A DNA stretch of 30,129 bases, taken from positions 1 through 30,129 of the forward strand of contig CAWUZD010000032.1 in NCBI GenBank assembly GCA_963926925.1, written 5' to 3'. This DNA comes from Paralactobacillus_A sp963926925 (lineage in GTDB: Bacteria > Bacillota > Bacilli > Lactobacillales > Lactobacillaceae). This document shows positions 29,847 through 30,129 of this stretch, piece by piece. The stretch's first letter is position 1. Each line of letters opens with the position of its first letter. The notes below the pieces were generated by a model. It did not search any database. It saw only the letters and a program-made list of their open reading frames with translations, and was not told the origin of the DNA. A program made the position numbers and the translations under genes.

Positions 29847-30086
29847 ATGAGTGAACAAGAAATTTTTGATAAAATTAGTAGTATTTTACAAGCACGTTTT
29901 GAAATTAGTGCTGATAAAATAACTAATAACTTGAACTTTCGTAAAGATCTTGATGCTGATTCAATTGATATGGTTGAATTAGTATTGGAATTAGAAGACA
30001 CATTTGGTGCAGAAATTCCTGACGATGAAGCTGAAAAGATTCAAACTGTTGGTGATGCAGTTGCTTATATTAAAGCTCATCAATAA
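29847..30086 (+). CDS. acpP: Acyl carrier protein
   Basis: The 79-aa acidic protein carries the growing acyl chain on 4'-phosphopantetheine. The attachment serine is Ser39 in LDADSIDMVELVLELEDTF; the usual DSL is DSI here, a substitution I also associate with lactobacilli. Helix II and the EIPDDEAEKIQTVGDAVAYI end are typical. AAAGGATGA lies upstream of the ATG. ACP supplies the acyl-ACP substrate of PlsX encoded before it. In relatives rnc follows; the window ends 43 bp after the stop with no recognisable gene start or terminator. Confidence 0.97.
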   Translation: MSEQEIFDKISSILQARFEISADKITNNLNFRKDLDADSIDMVELVLELEDTFGAEIPDDEAEKIQTVGDAVAYIKAHQ

Positions 30087-30129
30087 AATCGTTTGGGAAA
30101 CTTACTTTTTGAGTCTTGATAGTTGCTCA

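Noticed and set aside
1..30129. CRISPR arrays, insertion sequences, prophage or defence genes
   Set aside because: No spaced direct repeats, transposase, integrase, phage or recognised defence-family motifs were found on either strand.

Overview
The window is AT-rich Gram-positive DNA whose gene order and protein features point to the Lactobacillaceae (Bacillota). The signs are a CtsR-type operator before clpB, ribosomal protein L27 with the cleavable N-terminal extension next to the Prp protease, two Asp23/Gls24-family proteins, a cysteine-free L32, a DUF1836 regulator, and the Bacillus/Lactobacillus chromosomal order xseA-xseB-ispA-tlyA-recN-gmk-rpoZ-priA-fmt-rsmB-stp-pknB-rsgA. The species cannot be fixed from the sequence alone. 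Nearly all genes lie on the + strand. There are no insertion sequences, prophage genes, CRISPR arrays or rRNA genes.

Layout. 1-3.5 kb: the 3' end of rnz, a LapA-like membrane protein, and clpB under a CtsR-type operator. 3.5-6.2 kb is the only loosely packed, accessory-looking stretch. It holds a hairpin-rich spacer, rpmF (L32) with an 18-bp palindrome over its -10 box, a small HU-like protein, a 46-aa SHOCT-like protein on the minus strand, tRNA-Arg(UCU) with a perfect consensus promoter, a DUF1836 regulator, two small membrane proteins and a possible small RNA. 6.2-7.4 kb: the rplU-prp-rpmA operon behind an L21 leader. 7.4-9 kb: efp, then an Asp23-family gene and nusB. 9-14.8 kb: folD-xseA-xseB-ispA-tlyA-recN, mostly overlapping or abutting. 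14.9-15.8 kb: gmk-rpoZ. 15.8-24.1 kb: priA-fmt-rsmB-stp-pknB-rsgA. 24.1-26.7 kb: rpmB on the minus strand, diverging from an Asp23-like gene plus a DAK-type kinase gene. 26.7-30.1 kb: recG-plsX-acpP.

How the genes work together. Translation and ribosome maturation dominate: L21, L27 (trimmed by Prp), L32, L28, EF-P, Fmt, RsmB, TlyA, RsgA, tRNA-Arg. DNA repair and restart is served by exonuclease VII, RecN, PriA and RecG. Lipid and envelope functions include IspA, PlsX, ACP, the DAK-type (FakA-like) kinase and the PASTA kinase/PP2C phosphatase pair. Compared with the classical Bacillus order, several genes are absent from their usual slots: accB/accC, argR, coaBC, def, rlmN, rpe, thiN, sdaAB/sdaAA, fapR, fabD and fabG. 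The backbone is therefore compacted.

Most of the window is ordinary housekeeping DNA. I see no clearly new multi-gene system. The observations most worth following are in the 3.5-6.2 kb stretch: the palindromic operator candidate at rpmF, the unannotated SHOCT-like gene with its structured leader, the divergent HU-like protein and the candidate sRNA. Several unassigned palindromes at promoters of the efp, Asp23 and rpmB/YloU loci also deserve a look.
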